Below, piece after piece: positions 1-8,783 of a DNA stretch of 64,000 nt (position 1 is the stretch's first letter; each line of letters starts with the position of its first letter). Source of the stretch: Hyalangium ruber (GTDB taxonomy: Bacteria; Myxococcota; Myxococcia; Myxococcales; Myxococcaceae); contig NZ_JAXIVS010000005.1 of assembly GCF_034259325.1 (NCBI RefSeq), positions 248,001-312,000 on the forward strand, in the 5' to 3' direction. A program made the position numbers and the translations under genes. A model generated the notes under the pieces. It was not told the origin of the DNA, did no database searches, and was given only the letters and a program-made list of their open reading frames with translations.

Positions 1-448
1 TGCCCGGGCCGGACAGGAACGGACCCTGGCGAGGACGGCCATCCAGCAGCACGCCTCCCGCCTCGGGCTGCGGCGGAGGCAGAGCCTCGTTGGGAACGCC
101 GTTCTCCGTCAGCGGCGCCTGGGGCTCGGTGCGCAGCGAGTTGGGATCAGGCGGCGCCACGGGGGCGTCCGAGGGCACCCCGGGAGGAGGCGTCACGGGC
201 TGCTGCGGATCGGTCGCCGCGGGGAACGACGTGGTCGGCTGCTGGGTGCCCTGGCTCGTGGCGGGGGCCGCTCCGTTCGGGTCTGCCGGCGAGGGCGAAG
301 GCGGCGTCGCCTGGGGATCCGTGGGCGGGTAGAACACCTGGGAGGGAGGAGGAGACGGTTGAGGGCCCTGCTGAGCCCGCCCCACTCCCGGAAGGACCAG
401 CGCGACGATGGTGATGGTGAGACAACTCCAGGTTCTCAGGTGTGACAC
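1..448 (-). CDS. Proline-rich secreted protein, partial (C-terminus beyond the left edge)
   Basis: Leftward reading frame that opens at a GTG (448-446) preceded by GAGGAG with a 7-nt spacer and stays open to base 1, so only about 149 N-terminal residues are present. The first ~26 residues form a signal peptide: short polar start, hydrophobic LTITIVALVLPG stretch, then a GRAQQ cleavage-like site. The rest is low-complexity Pro/Ala/Gln/Thr-rich sequence (runs such as PSPPPSQ and PVTPPPG), typical of a periplasmic linker or spacer before a folded domain that lies outside the window. It is downstream of and on the same strand as the SerA-like gene, with 86 bp between. Function cannot be assigned from this part. 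Export is inferred from the signal peptide only. Confidence 0.6.
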   Translation of the reverse strand, partial: MSHLRTWSCLTITIVALVLPGVGRAQQGPQPSPPPSQVFYPPTDPQATPPSPSPADPNGAAPATSQGTQQPTTSFPAATDPQQPVTPPPGVPSDAPVAPPDPNSLRTEPQAPLTENGVPNEALPPPQPEAGGVLLDGRPRQGPFLSGPG

Positions 449-534
449 GCAAGCACTCCTCAAGCTCCGGCCTCTTGCCGCGCAGCAGAGCGCAACCGAG
501 GCGGGCATGCACCGGTTTTTCACATCCCCCCGTA

Positions 535-1740
535 TCAGGACCGCAGTTCGACGAGATCCACGAAGATGATCTCCTCCGCGCGCGAGCGGATGCGCTCCAG
601 CATCTCGTCCGGGGGCCGCGAGTCGAGCTGGATCTTGCAGCACGCCGCATGCGCCCCCTCGAAGATGGTGTTCTCGATCTCCTGGGCGTTGATGCCCGCC
701 TGGCGCACGGCGTCCAGCACGTTGGCCAGCACGCCCACCCGATCGTGGTGCCGGACGATGAGCTGGTAGCGTGCCGGCGTGCGCTCCGCGACGTTCACGC
801 AGTTGGGCACCACGCCCTCGTTGAGGAACTGATCGACGATGCGCACCGTCTCGCGCGCGATGGCGTCCTGCGCCTGCTCCGTCGAGGCGCCGATGTGGTG
901 CGTGGCGTAGACATGGGGCAGCTTGCCCAGCTCGCTCTGGAAGGTGGCCTCGCCGCCCTTGGGCTCATCCGGCAGCACGTCCGTGGCCACGAAGAGGCGC
1001 CCTCGGCGGGCCTCCTCCAGCAGCGCCTCGGTGTCCACCACGTCCGCGCGGCTGGTGTTGATGAAGGTGGCCCCATCCGGCAGCGCCGCCAGCACCTGCC
1101 GCGACACCAGCCCCTTCGTGTCCGCGGTGGCCGGCACGTGTACGGTGAGCACCTCGCACTGCCGCGCCAGGGCCAGCAGGCTCTCGGCCCGCTCGATGCC
1201 CAGCGCCTTGGCCCGCTCGGGGGTGAAGGAGCGCGAGTAGCCCACCACCTTCATGCCGAAGGCCTGCGCCCGCTCGGCCACCGCCACGCCGATGGCGCCC
1301 AGGCCAACGATTCCCAGCGTGCGCCCGTAGAGGCCCTTCGCCTGCGAGAAGCGCTTCTTGTTCCACACGCCCTGGCGCAGCGCCGCCACGTTGTCCGGAA
1401 TGTGGCGATCCACCGACAGCATCAGCCCGAACGTCAGCTCCGCCACCGCGATGGCGTTCTGCCCCGGGCAGTTGGCCACGAAGACGCCCCGGGCGCTGGC
1501 GGCCTTCACGTCGATGGTGTTCACCCCGGCGCCCGCGCGGACCACCAGGGACAGGCCCGTGGCCACCTCGAACACCTTCGCGGACACCTCGGTGCTGCGC
1601 ACCACGAGGATGGAGGCCTCCTTCGCCGCCTCCGCCAGCGCGTCTCCCTTGAGGCCCGGCCGGAAGTCCACGGACAGCCCCAGCCCTCGGAGCGAATCGA
1701 GGTGGTGCTTGGGGAACTCGTCAGCGACCAGGATGCGCAT
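535..1740 (-). CDS. serA: D-3-phosphoglycerate dehydrogenase (SerA-like, with ACT domain)
   Basis: 401 residues, the length of E. coli-type SerA. It should oxidise 3-phosphoglycerate to 3-phosphohydroxypyruvate with NAD+, the first step of serine synthesis, in the cytoplasm. Visible features: substrate-binding N-terminal part (1-100); Rossmann motif GLGAIG (146-151); catalytic Arg231 in NTSRADVVD, Glu259 in DVLPDEP, and His282 in THHIGAST, the usual Arg-Glu-His set; C-terminal ACT domain (~325-400), which in SerA binds serine for feedback inhibition. The start is an ATG with GGAGGG 8 nt upstream. It is divergent from the photolyase across 134 bp. Another 2-hydroxyacid dehydrogenase specificity is possible, but the ACT domain and length favour SerA. 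Confidence 0.88.
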   Translation of the reverse strand: MRILVADEFPKHHLDSLRGLGLSVDFRPGLKGDALAEAAKEASILVVRSTEVSAKVFEVATGLSLVVRAGAGVNTIDVKAASARGVFVANCPGQNAIAVAELTFGLMLSVDRHIPDNVAALRQGVWNKKRFSQAKGLYGRTLGIVGLGAIGVAVAERAQAFGMKVVGYSRSFTPERAKALGIERAESLLALARQCEVLTVHVPATADTKGLVSRQVLAALPDGATFINTSRADVVDTEALLEEARRGRLFVATDVLPDEPKGGEATFQSELGKLPHVYATHHIGASTEQAQDAIARETVRIVDQFLNEGVVPNCVNVAERTPARYQLIVRHHDRVGVLANVLDAVRQAGINAQEIENTIFEGAHAACCKIQLDSRPPDEMLERIRSRAEEIIFVDLVELRS

Positions 1741-1874
1741 GGGGGTAGCCCTCCGGTAGGAATCGTGGGCAACCTAGCCCACTCGCCGGGTTGTCCAGCC
1801 CGGAATTCAGGCCCCATGCGGCGCATGCGTTCAGCGCGCGACGCCCAGGGCCCTCGCGCATCCTCGAGGCCACC

Positions 1875-3338
1875 ATGCCCACCGGCTTCTCCTGGTCCGA
1901 ACTCGACATCGACTCCGCCCGCGTGCAGGTGGTGCGGGACGCGCCCCTGCCCTCCGGCCGCGACTTCGTCCTCTATTGGTGCATGGTCCACCACCGCGTG
2001 GAGGAGAACCCCGCGCTCGACACGGCCATCGCGATCGGCAACCACCTGGGGCTGCCCGTCGTCGTCTACCAGGCCCTGCGCCCGGACTACCCCCACGCCT
2101 CGGATCGCCTCCACGCCTTCGCCCTCGAAGGCATGGCGGAGCTTCCCAAGGCCTGTGCCGCCCGGGGCCTGCCGTACTGGCTGGAGCTTCCTCGCAACCC
2201 TCGGGAGCACCGGCCGCGCATCGCGGAGCTGGGCCTGCGCGCCGCGGCGGTCGTCTCGGACCTCTACCCCTCCTTCATCATCCCCGGGCACCTGCGCGGC
2301 GCGGCCAAGGCGCTGGGCGTGCCGCTGTTCGCCGTGGACGCCTCGTGCGTGGTGCCCATGCAGCGCATCGCCGAGCCCCAGGTCGGCGCGTACGCGCTGC
2401 GGCCCAAGCTCCGCAAGCTCTGGCCGGAGTACCTCGGCCGCGTCCTCCCCCCACGGCCCGTGAAGGCCGCCCGCGCCGCGAAGAAGCTCTCCCCCGACTT
2501 CGACCTCTCGGACGCGCGCGCCCTGCGCAAGGCGCTCGGCACCTTCGAGATCGACCACACGGTGCCGCCCGTGCAGGGCGTACACGGCGGGCGCGCGGCC
2601 GCGCTGAAGACGCTGGAGGCGTTCATCGAGACACGCCTGAAGGGCTACGACACCGAGCGGAACGATCCCGGCAAGGATCAGCAGTCCGGCCTGTCCCCCT
2701 ACTTCCACTGGGGCCACCTGTTCCCCGGAGAGGCCGCACGCAGGGTGCGCGAGGCGGGAGGCGAGAAGAACCCCGCCGTGCAGTCCTTCCTGGAGGAGCT
2801 GCTCGTTCGCCGCGAGCTGGCCTTCAACTACTGTTTCCACACCCCCGTGCCCCGGCAGCTCTCCGTGGACTCCCTGCCCCGCTGGGCACGCGAGACCCTG
2901 GAGACGCACCGCAAGGACAAGCGCGAGCACCTCTACTCCCTGGAGGACCTGGAGGCGGCGCGCACCGGAGACGGGCTCTGGAACGCCTCCCAGCGCGAGC
3001 TGCTCGAGCGTGGCCGCATCCACAACTACCTGCGCATGCTCTGGGGCAAGAAGATCCTCGAGTGGAGCCCCACCCCCCAGGAGGCGCTCCGGCGCATGGC
3101 CCACCTGAATGATCGCTACGCCCTGGACGGGAGGGATCCGGCCAGCGTGGCCAACTTCATGTGGGTGCTCGGCCTGCACGATCGGCCCTTCCAGGAGCGC
3201 AAGGTGCTGGGCAAGGTGCGGCCGATGAGCTCCCCCCGGACCGCGGAGAAGTTCGATCTGGGACCCTACCTGGAACGTTGGTGGCGACAGGGAGACGCCC
3301 CGGTGAAGACGCCGCGCCGCCGTACCCCCAAGAGATGA
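1875..3338 (+). CDS. phr: Deoxyribodipyrimidine photolyase, class II
   Basis: 487 residues from the ATG at 1875. The frame is open from 1791, but the ATG at 1875 has a GAGG 5 nt upstream and begins just before the first conserved block. The protein should split UV-induced cyclobutane pyrimidine dimers using FADH- and blue light. Class II features: N-terminal Rossmann-like antenna part with WCMVHHRVEEN and LPVVVYQALRPDYPHAS-type segments, and a C-terminal FAD-binding helical domain ending in the class II signature LNDRYALDGRDP ... NFMWVLGLHDRPF ... KVLGKVR. It is followed 100 bp later by the small PHA-type gene on the same strand. Photolyase fits a carotenoid-making, light-exposed soil bacterium. 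The class assignment is confident. Confidence 0.88.
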   Translation: MPTGFSWSELDIDSARVQVVRDAPLPSGRDFVLYWCMVHHRVEENPALDTAIAIGNHLGLPVVVYQALRPDYPHASDRLHAFALEGMAELPKACAARGLPYWLELPRNPREHRPRIAELGLRAAAVVSDLYPSFIIPGHLRGAAKALGVPLFAVDASCVVPMQRIAEPQVGAYALRPKLRKLWPEYLGRVLPPRPVKAARAAKKLSPDFDLSDARALRKALGTFEIDHTVPPVQGVHGGRAAALKTLEAFIETRLKGYDTERNDPGKDQQSGLSPYFHWGHLFPGEAARRVREAGGEKNPAVQSFLEELLVRRELAFNYCFHTPVPRQLSVDSLPRWARETLETHRKDKREHLYSLEDLEAARTGDGLWNASQRELLERGRIHNYLRMLWGKKILEWSPTPQEALRRMAHLNDRYALDGRDPASVANFMWVLGLHDRPFQERKVLGKVRPMSSPRTAEKFDLGPYLERWWRQGDAPVKTPRRRTPKR

Positions 3339-3438
3339 GGCTGTTGACTTCCGCGCGTCAGAAGGTGAGACGGCGGTTCCCTTCCGGTCCGGTCATCACT
3401 AAACCGGCGGGATAGACCCGCGGTCAGGAGCCAGCTTT

Positions 3439-3762
3439 ATGGGCACGATGAAGTTCGAGGTCCCCCACTCCCTTCCGAAGGACGAGGTGCGCAAGCGCGT
3501 GGAGCAACTGCTCCAGTACTGGGGCACCAAGTACGGCGTGAAGTCGGACTGGGCCGGCGAGGGCGCCCGGCTCGTTGGCAAGGTGATGGGCATCCAGCTC
3601 GATGCCAGCTTCGTCATCACCGACAAGGCCGTGCAGGGCGAGGGCACCGACCCGGGCATGCTGCTGCGCGGCCAGGCCAAGTCCTACCTGCAGAAGAAGT
3701 TCGGGGCGGTGCTGGATCCCAGCAAGAGCCTCAACGACGTGAAGGGCACCCTGGAGAGCTGA
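3439..3762 (+). CDS. Polyhydroxyalkanoic acid system family protein (small PHA-granule-type protein)
   Basis: 107-residue soluble protein with no signal peptide. Its beginning (MKFEVPHSLPKDEVRKRVEQLL), the central segment with GKVMGIQLDASFVITD, and the ending LQKKFGAVLD fit the family of small proteins annotated as polyhydroxyalkanoic acid system proteins (PF09650 type), found in genomes with PHA synthesis genes. The fold resembles a small START/Bet v1-like or ligand-binding beta sheet, but this is inference. No other PHA genes are nearby. It converges on frzF with only 8 bp between stop codons. Assignment rests on overall pattern, so the molecular role is uncertain. Confidence 0.6.
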   Translation: MGTMKFEVPHSLPKDEVRKRVEQLLQYWGTKYGVKSDWAGEGARLVGKVMGIQLDASFVITDKAVQGEGTDPGMLLRGQAKSYLQKKFGAVLDPSKSLNDVKGTLES

Positions 3763-3770
3763 GGCGCTCT

Positions 3771-5441
3771 TCAGTCCTCCAGCGCCGCGAGCGCGTAGCG
3801 GGCCACCCGGGCGATGGCTTCGGCCGAGTCCGGGATGTCCGGGTAGTGGCCCGCCAGCGGCCGCTGGGGGAAGCGCAGCTGGGCGATGGCGTTGCGGTAG
3901 CTGCGCCGCGCCCCGTCGCGATCGTTGGTGCGCTCCTGGACCTGCGCCAGCAGGTAGTGGCCGATGGCCAGCGTGGGCTCCAGGAAGAGCGCCTTGCTCA
4001 GCTCGGAGCGCGCCTCGGCGAGGTTGCCCGCCTGGAGCGCCGCCACGCCGCCGAAGACCCGGGCCTCCACGCACAGCGGCTCGCGGGCGAGCGCCTGGGC
4101 GAAGGCCTCGCGCGCCTCGGCGATCTTGCCGGTGAGCGAGAAGAGGTTGCCGAGCGTCAAGAGCGCGTCCAGGTGGCCCGGCTCATCCGCCAGCAACCGC
4201 TCCACATCCTGGATGGCCGCCGGAAAGTCGCTCTGCATCATCTTGCGCACGGCCTGGTTCAGCCGCGCGGCGGGAGGCAGCGTCTTGGCGCCACCGGGCA
4301 CCTCGGTGGCGCGCAGCACTCGCGGCTCGGGAGCTCCCACCGCGGGCATCTCCAGCGTCAGCCGCGTCGGGCGCGGAGGATCCGCCGGGAGGGCCTTGGG
4401 GTCGGAGCTGTTCCCGAGCCCCGTGCCCATCGCCAGCCGATCCCGGATCGAGGCCAGGCTCTCCGTGCCGGGCACCGCGGGGCGCGACCCCGTCGTGCCC
4501 GTATTCTCCGGCGGACGCGCCTTTGCAGCGGCTGCGGCGGCGGAGGCATTCGTCGCCGAGGAAGGCAGCGGCGCGGGCGTCGCCGTGACCGCGGGACGGG
4601 GACGCGGCTCCACCAGGGGCCGGCGGTAGACGAACGCCCCATCCACTTCGATCATCTCGAAGCGGTCATAGACCTTGAAGAGGCTCTCCGAGTAGCCCAG
4701 GAAGAGCAGCCCGCCCGGGCGCAGCGCCGCGAGGAACCGGTCCATCAGCCCACGGATGGTGGGCAGATCGAAGTAGATGATGACGTTGCGGCAGAGGATC
4801 AGGTCCAACGAGCCCTGCTGCACCATGCCATCGAAGGAGGGCGCGGCGAGGTTCATCCCATCGAAGCGCACGTACTCGCGCAGCGCGGGCAGCGCCTCCA
4901 TGCCCTCCTCCACGGGCTTGAAGAAGCGCTCGAGCCGCTCGGCGGAGATGCCCGAGGAGCGCCGCACCGAGAAGCGGCCCGCCCGGGCGGCCTCGACGGC
5001 GGCCAGGTTCAAGTCGGTGGCCAGTAGATCCACCTCCATGGCCAGCGCGCCCAGCTCCGCCATCACCATGGCCACGCTGTAGGGCTCCTCGCCGGTGGCG
5101 CAGCCCGCGGACCAGATGACCACCTTGCGGTTCTCCCGCCGCGACTTCGCCAGCAGCTGCGGGAGGATGAAGCGCTCCAGCGCCTTGAACTGCTTGGGGT
5201 CGCGGAAGAACTCCGTGTGCCCCACCGTGACGAGCGGCAGCAGCGAGCGCAGCTCCTGCTCGCCTCCCACCTCCCTCAGCCGCTGGACGTAGGCCTCGGG
5301 GTCGGTGAGCCCCAGCACGGGCATGCGCGTGGACAGGGCCAGCCGAAGGCTGTGGTAGCCGTCCGGAGTGATCTTCAGACCAGCCCGCTCCAGCAGGAGG
5401 GCGGCGAGCTGCTGCAGGGCCTTCTGGCTCACGGTCAGCAC
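3771..5441 (-). CDS. frzF: FrzF: CheR-type protein-glutamate methyltransferase with TPR tail
   Basis: 556 residues from the GTG at 5441-5439, which overlaps the frzG stop (5437-5435), so the two genes are translationally coupled. The N-terminal half (~1-270) is a CheR domain that transfers methyl from S-adenosylmethionine to glutamates of the chemoreceptor: TEFFRDP near residue 75, the AdoMet loop [13 protein letters not shown], and [13 protein letters not shown] Pro/Ala-rich linker (~280-390) leads to a tetratricopeptide-repeat tail (~400-540), as in M. xanthus FrzF, where the TPRs are reported to modulate methylation of FrzCD. Last gene of the frz operon, converging on the PHA-type gene. 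A longer in-frame start exists upstream but would lie inside frzG. Confidence 0.92.
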   Translation of the reverse strand: MLTVSQKALQQLAALLLERAGLKITPDGYHSLRLALSTRMPVLGLTDPEAYVQRLREVGGEQELRSLLPLVTVGHTEFFRDPKQFKALERFILPQLLAKSRRENRKVVIWSAGCATGEEPYSVAMVMAELGALAMEVDLLATDLNLAAVEAARAGRFSVRRSSGISAERLERFFKPVEEGMEALPALREYVRFDGMNLAAPSFDGMVQQGSLDLILCRNVIIYFDLPTIRGLMDRFLAALRPGGLLFLGYSESLFKVYDRFEMIEVDGAFVYRRPLVEPRPRPAVTATPAPLPSSATNASAAAAAAKARPPENTGTTGSRPAVPGTESLASIRDRLAMGTGLGNSSDPKALPADPPRPTRLTLEMPAVGAPEPRVLRATEVPGGAKTLPPAARLNQAVRKMMQSDFPAAIQDVERLLADEPGHLDALLTLGNLFSLTGKIAEAREAFAQALAREPLCVEARVFGGVAALQAGNLAEARSELSKALFLEPTLAIGHYLLAQVQERTNDRDGARRSYRNAIAQLRFPQRPLAGHYPDIPDSAEAIARVARYALAALED

Positions 5442-6445
5442 GTCTCCACCCACTCCAGCAGGGTTGCCCCAATGCGATCCAGCGGGAGGATCTCCTCCGC
5501 CGCGCCCAACTGCACCGCCTCGCGCGGCATGCCGTAGACGACGCACGTCTCCGCGTTCTGCGCGATCGTCCGCCCTCCCCGCTCGCGGATCTCCTTCAAC
5601 CCCCGTGCCCCGTCCCGCCCCATGCCCGTGAGGATGACGCCGATGCACCGCTTCCCGAAGGCCGCGCCCGCCGAGGTCAGCAGCAGATCGCACGACGGCC
5701 GGAACCCTCGCACCGGAGGCCGGGTGTCGAGCGTCAGCCGGCCGTCGGCACGGACCAGCAGGTGCGCACCCGAAGGAGCGATATAGACCGAGCCCGGCTC
5801 CATCATCTGATCGTGGAGCGCCTCATGTACCTGCAGCGCCGTCTCTGAGGCGAGCCAGTGCGCCAGCCCTTCCGTGAAGCCCTCGCTGATGTGTTGGCAG
5901 ATGCACACCGGGGCCGGGAACTGCCGGGGCAGGCCCTTGAGCACCACGGAGAGCGCCCGGGGGCCCCCCAGCGACGCGGCGATGGCCACCAGGGGAAACG
6001 GTGGCTCGGCCTCGTCCGTCGGCTGCCGCCTTCGCAGCTTGCCCTGGACGTGACGCACCACGCGCACCTGCGCCAGCATGACGAGCCGGCGCGAGGTGGA
6101 CTGCCAGAAGTCCGGGGGAGGCACCGGGAGCCGGTCCACCACGTCCAGCGCCCCGAGCGCCAGCGCCTTGAAGGCATCCGCGCGCGCCAGCATGCCGGGA
6201 TCGAGCGCGAGGATGGGCGTGGGGCACTCGTCCATCACCCGCTCGATGGCCTCCAGCGCATCCAGGGTGGTCAGGTCGATGAGCACCACGTCCGGGTTCT
6301 GCGCCCGAACCATCTCCAGGGCCTCGAGGTAGCCGCACTCGCCGGCGAGCGTGAGCGCGTCGCCGTCGAAGAGGGTGCGTGCCATCAGGCGGAGCCCTCC
6401 GCCTACCAGCACCACCCGATATGCCAGCCCTGAGGCAACGCGCAC
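5435..6445 (-). CDS. frzG: FrzG: CheB-type protein-glutamate methylesterase with degenerate receiver
   Basis: 336 residues starting at GTG 6445, 10 bp after frzE. The C-terminal domain (~150-336) removes methyl groups from chemoreceptor glutamates: nucleophile Ser158 in IAASLGG, His185 in CICQHISEG and Asp278 in [10 protein letters not shown] complete the CheB triad. The N-terminal ~105 residues have receiver-like layout with Asp57 in VVLIDLTT, but the paired acidic residues after strand 1 are replaced by VLVGGG, and the usual lysine loop reads ALDVVDRLP. Phosphorylation control is therefore doubtful. With FrzF it sets FrzCD methylation and so adaptation of the reversal signal. Confidence 0.92.
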   Translation of the reverse strand: MRVASGLAYRVVLVGGGLRLMARTLFDGDALTLAGECGYLEALEMVRAQNPDVVLIDLTTLDALEAIERVMDECPTPILALDPGMLARADAFKALALGALDVVDRLPVPPPDFWQSTSRRLVMLAQVRVVRHVQGKLRRRQPTDEAEPPFPLVAIAASLGGPRALSVVLKGLPRQFPAPVCICQHISEGFTEGLAHWLASETALQVHEALHDQMMEPGSVYIAPSGAHLLVRADGRLTLDTRPPVRGFRPSCDLLLTSAGAAFGKRCIGVILTGMGRDGARGLKEIRERGGRTIAQNAETCVVYGMPREAVQLGAAEEILPLDRIGATLLEWVETC

Positions 6446-6455
6446 GCCAACCCCT

Positions 6456-8753
6456 CTACGTCAACCGCTCGATGGTCTGGGCGAGGCTCTCCACGCCGAG
6501 CTCGCCCTTGACCAGGTACCCGTCCGCTCCTGCCTCCAGCCCGCGCCGCTTGTCCTCGGGAGAGGCCAACGACGAGAGGATGATGACGGGGATGCGCGCC
6601 ACCGCCGCGGTGGTCTTCAGCCGCCGCGTGAGCGAGAAGCCGTCCATCTTCGGCATCTGCACGTCGGTGAGGATGAGATCGTAGGTGGCGTTCTGGACCT
6701 TGGCGTAGGCCTCCTCGCCGTCCTGCGCCTCTTCCACCGAGTGGCCGAGCGCCTTGACGAGCGCGCCTTCGGTGGCGCGAGCGATGGGCGAGTCGTCCAC
6801 CAGCAGCACCTTGAGCCGCTTGGAGGCCGCCTGCTGGGTGACGGGCCTCGCCATGCGGCGCACCTCGGCCATGATGTCCGGCACGTGGCACAGCACGGCG
6901 ATGCGCCCGTCCTCCAGGGCCGCGGTGCCCGCGATGAACGGCGCGCCCTTGAGGAAGTCACCGCCGCACGGCTTGACGGCCACCTCGCGCTCGTCCACGA
7001 AGCCGTCCACCACCAGCGCCGCGTTGTCGTCGCTGTGCCGCACCACCACCGCGGGCGGCTTGTCCATGCGGTTGCCGCCGTTGACGCCCAGCAGCGGCCC
7101 CAGCGCCACCAGGGCGATGGGCTTGCCCCGGTGCTTCACCGCCAGGGTGCCGAAGACCTCCATCCGGTCCTCGGCCTTCACGCGCGTCACCGCCACCACG
7201 TCCGCGGCGGGGATGCCGTACACGTCATCGCCCAGGCGCACCAGCAGCACCTTCATCAACGCCAGCGACTGGGGCAAGCGCAGGGTGAAGGTGGCGCCAC
7301 GGCCCAGGCGGCTGGCGACTCCCACCGAGCCGCCCAGCGCCTCTACCTTGCGCTTCACCACGTCCATGCCCACGCCACGGCCCGAGATCTCGCTCACCTG
7401 GTCGCGCGTGGAGAAGCCTGGCCGGAAGATGAGATCGATCGCCTCCCGCTCGGAGAGCGCGACGGCCTGAGCCTGGGTGATGAGCCGGCGGCCGACAGCC
7501 ACCTGCTTCAACCGCTCGGGATCGATGCCCCGGCCGTCATCCTCCACCTCGATGTGGAGCATGTCGCCGTCGGCGCGGACCTTGATGCGGATGCGGCCCG
7601 CGTCGGGCTTGCCCATCTGCTGGCGGGTGTCGGGGGACTCCAGGCCGTGGTCCACCGCGTTGCGCAGCAGGTGTACCAGCGCGTCGCGCACGTCGGCGAG
7701 CATGGAGCGGTCCACGCCCAGGTCGGCGTTCTCGACGCCGAAATCGACATCCTTGCCCTGGGTGCGCGCCAGATCCCGCACCGCCCGGGGGAAGGCATCG
7801 AAGACGGTGGAGAGCGGCACCAGCCGTGCCTCCGCCACCGTGTCCGCCATCTTCGCCAGGTTGCCGTGCAGCGTGTTGATGCCGTCGTCGTTGCGGCGCA
7901 CGAAGCGGAACGCGTCGTCGCGCAGCATGTGCAGATCGCTCTCGATGCGATCCAGCTCCGAGCGCACCTCCCCATTCAGGTGGAGGTGCTCTCCCAGGCG
8001 CATGAACCGATCGCCCAGGCGCGAGAAGCGCTCGAACAGCTCTTCGGTCTCCAGGCCGCGCAGGCGGCTCCGGGCGCTCTCCACGAGCAGATCGCCCGCG
8101 AGCAGGCCCAGCGAGTCGAGCACCTCGACGTTCACGCGGATGCTGCGGTCGGCGATGGCCGTCTTCGCGGCCGCGGGCGCGGCTGGGGCCTCCTCTTCCG
8201 CCTTGGCGTGTACGGGCGCGGCCGCGGCAGCGGCCGCGAGCGCCGGTCCCGGCTCGGCCGGAGGTGGGCGAGGAGGCGAAGCCGTCTTCGCGGCCGCGGG
8301 CTCCGGAGGCAACGGGGGCGGCACGGAGGGCCGCTGCGTCACCGTCCTGCCGTTGAGCGGCGGCACGGGGTGACCGGAGGCGTCCGCGAGCGCCTTGCAC
8401 ATCTCCTCGCTGGACGGGGTGCCGGTGTGCGCGGCGGCCATATCCTCCAGCAGGTCCGACAGCACATCGCACGCGCGCAGGAGCAGATCCGTGGCCACCT
8501 CGGTGGCCGCCTTGCCCTCGCGCTCGGCGCGCAGCATGTCCTCCGCGGCGTGCGCCAGCTGGCCGATGCTGGCAAGGCCCAGCATGCGGGCCTCGCCCTT
8601 CATCGTATGCAGCTCGCGCGCGACGTCCTCCGCCGCCTGATCCGCGTGGGGTTTCTCGAGATCGAGCACCCCCAGCTGGATCTTCTGGAGTCGGTCGGCG
8701 CTGACCTCCTGGAACTTCTTCAGGAGGGATTTCTTGAGGGCCTCTGTGTCCAT
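6456..8753 (-). CDS. frzE: FrzE: hybrid CheA histidine kinase-CheY receiver
   Basis: 765 residues. Domain order: Hpt (1-110) with phosphorylatable His49 in ELHTMKGEA, the same residue number as in M. xanthus FrzE; a Pro/Ala-rich linker (~125-200); dimerisation helices; HATPase_c with N-box HLLRNAVDHG and G-boxes DDGRGID and GRGVGMDV; a CheW-like coupling domain (~490-620); and a C-terminal receiver (~640-765) with Asp697 in LILTDVQMP. It autophosphorylates in response to FrzCD and passes phosphate to output receivers such as FrzZ; its own receiver is known in M. xanthus to act as a brake on the kinase. ATG start; it sits 30 bp after frzCD and 10 bp before frzG in one operon. Confidence 0.94.
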   Translation of the reverse strand: MDTEALKKSLLKKFQEVSADRLQKIQLGVLDLEKPHADQAAEDVARELHTMKGEARMLGLASIGQLAHAAEDMLRAEREGKAATEVATDLLLRACDVLSDLLEDMAAAHTGTPSSEEMCKALADASGHPVPPLNGRTVTQRPSVPPPLPPEPAAAKTASPPRPPPAEPGPALAAAAAAAPVHAKAEEEAPAAPAAAKTAIADRSIRVNVEVLDSLGLLAGDLLVESARSRLRGLETEELFERFSRLGDRFMRLGEHLHLNGEVRSELDRIESDLHMLRDDAFRFVRRNDDGINTLHGNLAKMADTVAEARLVPLSTVFDAFPRAVRDLARTQGKDVDFGVENADLGVDRSMLADVRDALVHLLRNAVDHGLESPDTRQQMGKPDAGRIRIKVRADGDMLHIEVEDDGRGIDPERLKQVAVGRRLITQAQAVALSEREAIDLIFRPGFSTRDQVSEISGRGVGMDVVKRKVEALGGSVGVASRLGRGATFTLRLPQSLALMKVLLVRLGDDVYGIPAADVVAVTRVKAEDRMEVFGTLAVKHRGKPIALVALGPLLGVNGGNRMDKPPAVVVRHSDDNAALVVDGFVDEREVAVKPCGGDFLKGAPFIAGTAALEDGRIAVLCHVPDIMAEVRRMARPVTQQAASKRLKVLLVDDSPIARATEGALVKALGHSVEEAQDGEEAYAKVQNATYDLILTDVQMPKMDGFSLTRRLKTTAAVARIPVIILSSLASPEDKRRGLEAGADGYLVKGELGVESLAQTIERLT

Positions 8754-8783
8754 GGCCGGTTCTTGGGAAGGAGCCAGGCTCCT

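Noticed and set aside
442-2463. Long plus-strand reading frame opposite serA and the photolyase start
   Set aside because: It is the GC-rich antisense of serA; the protein is Arg/His-rich, has no motif, and serA on the other strand is clearly real.
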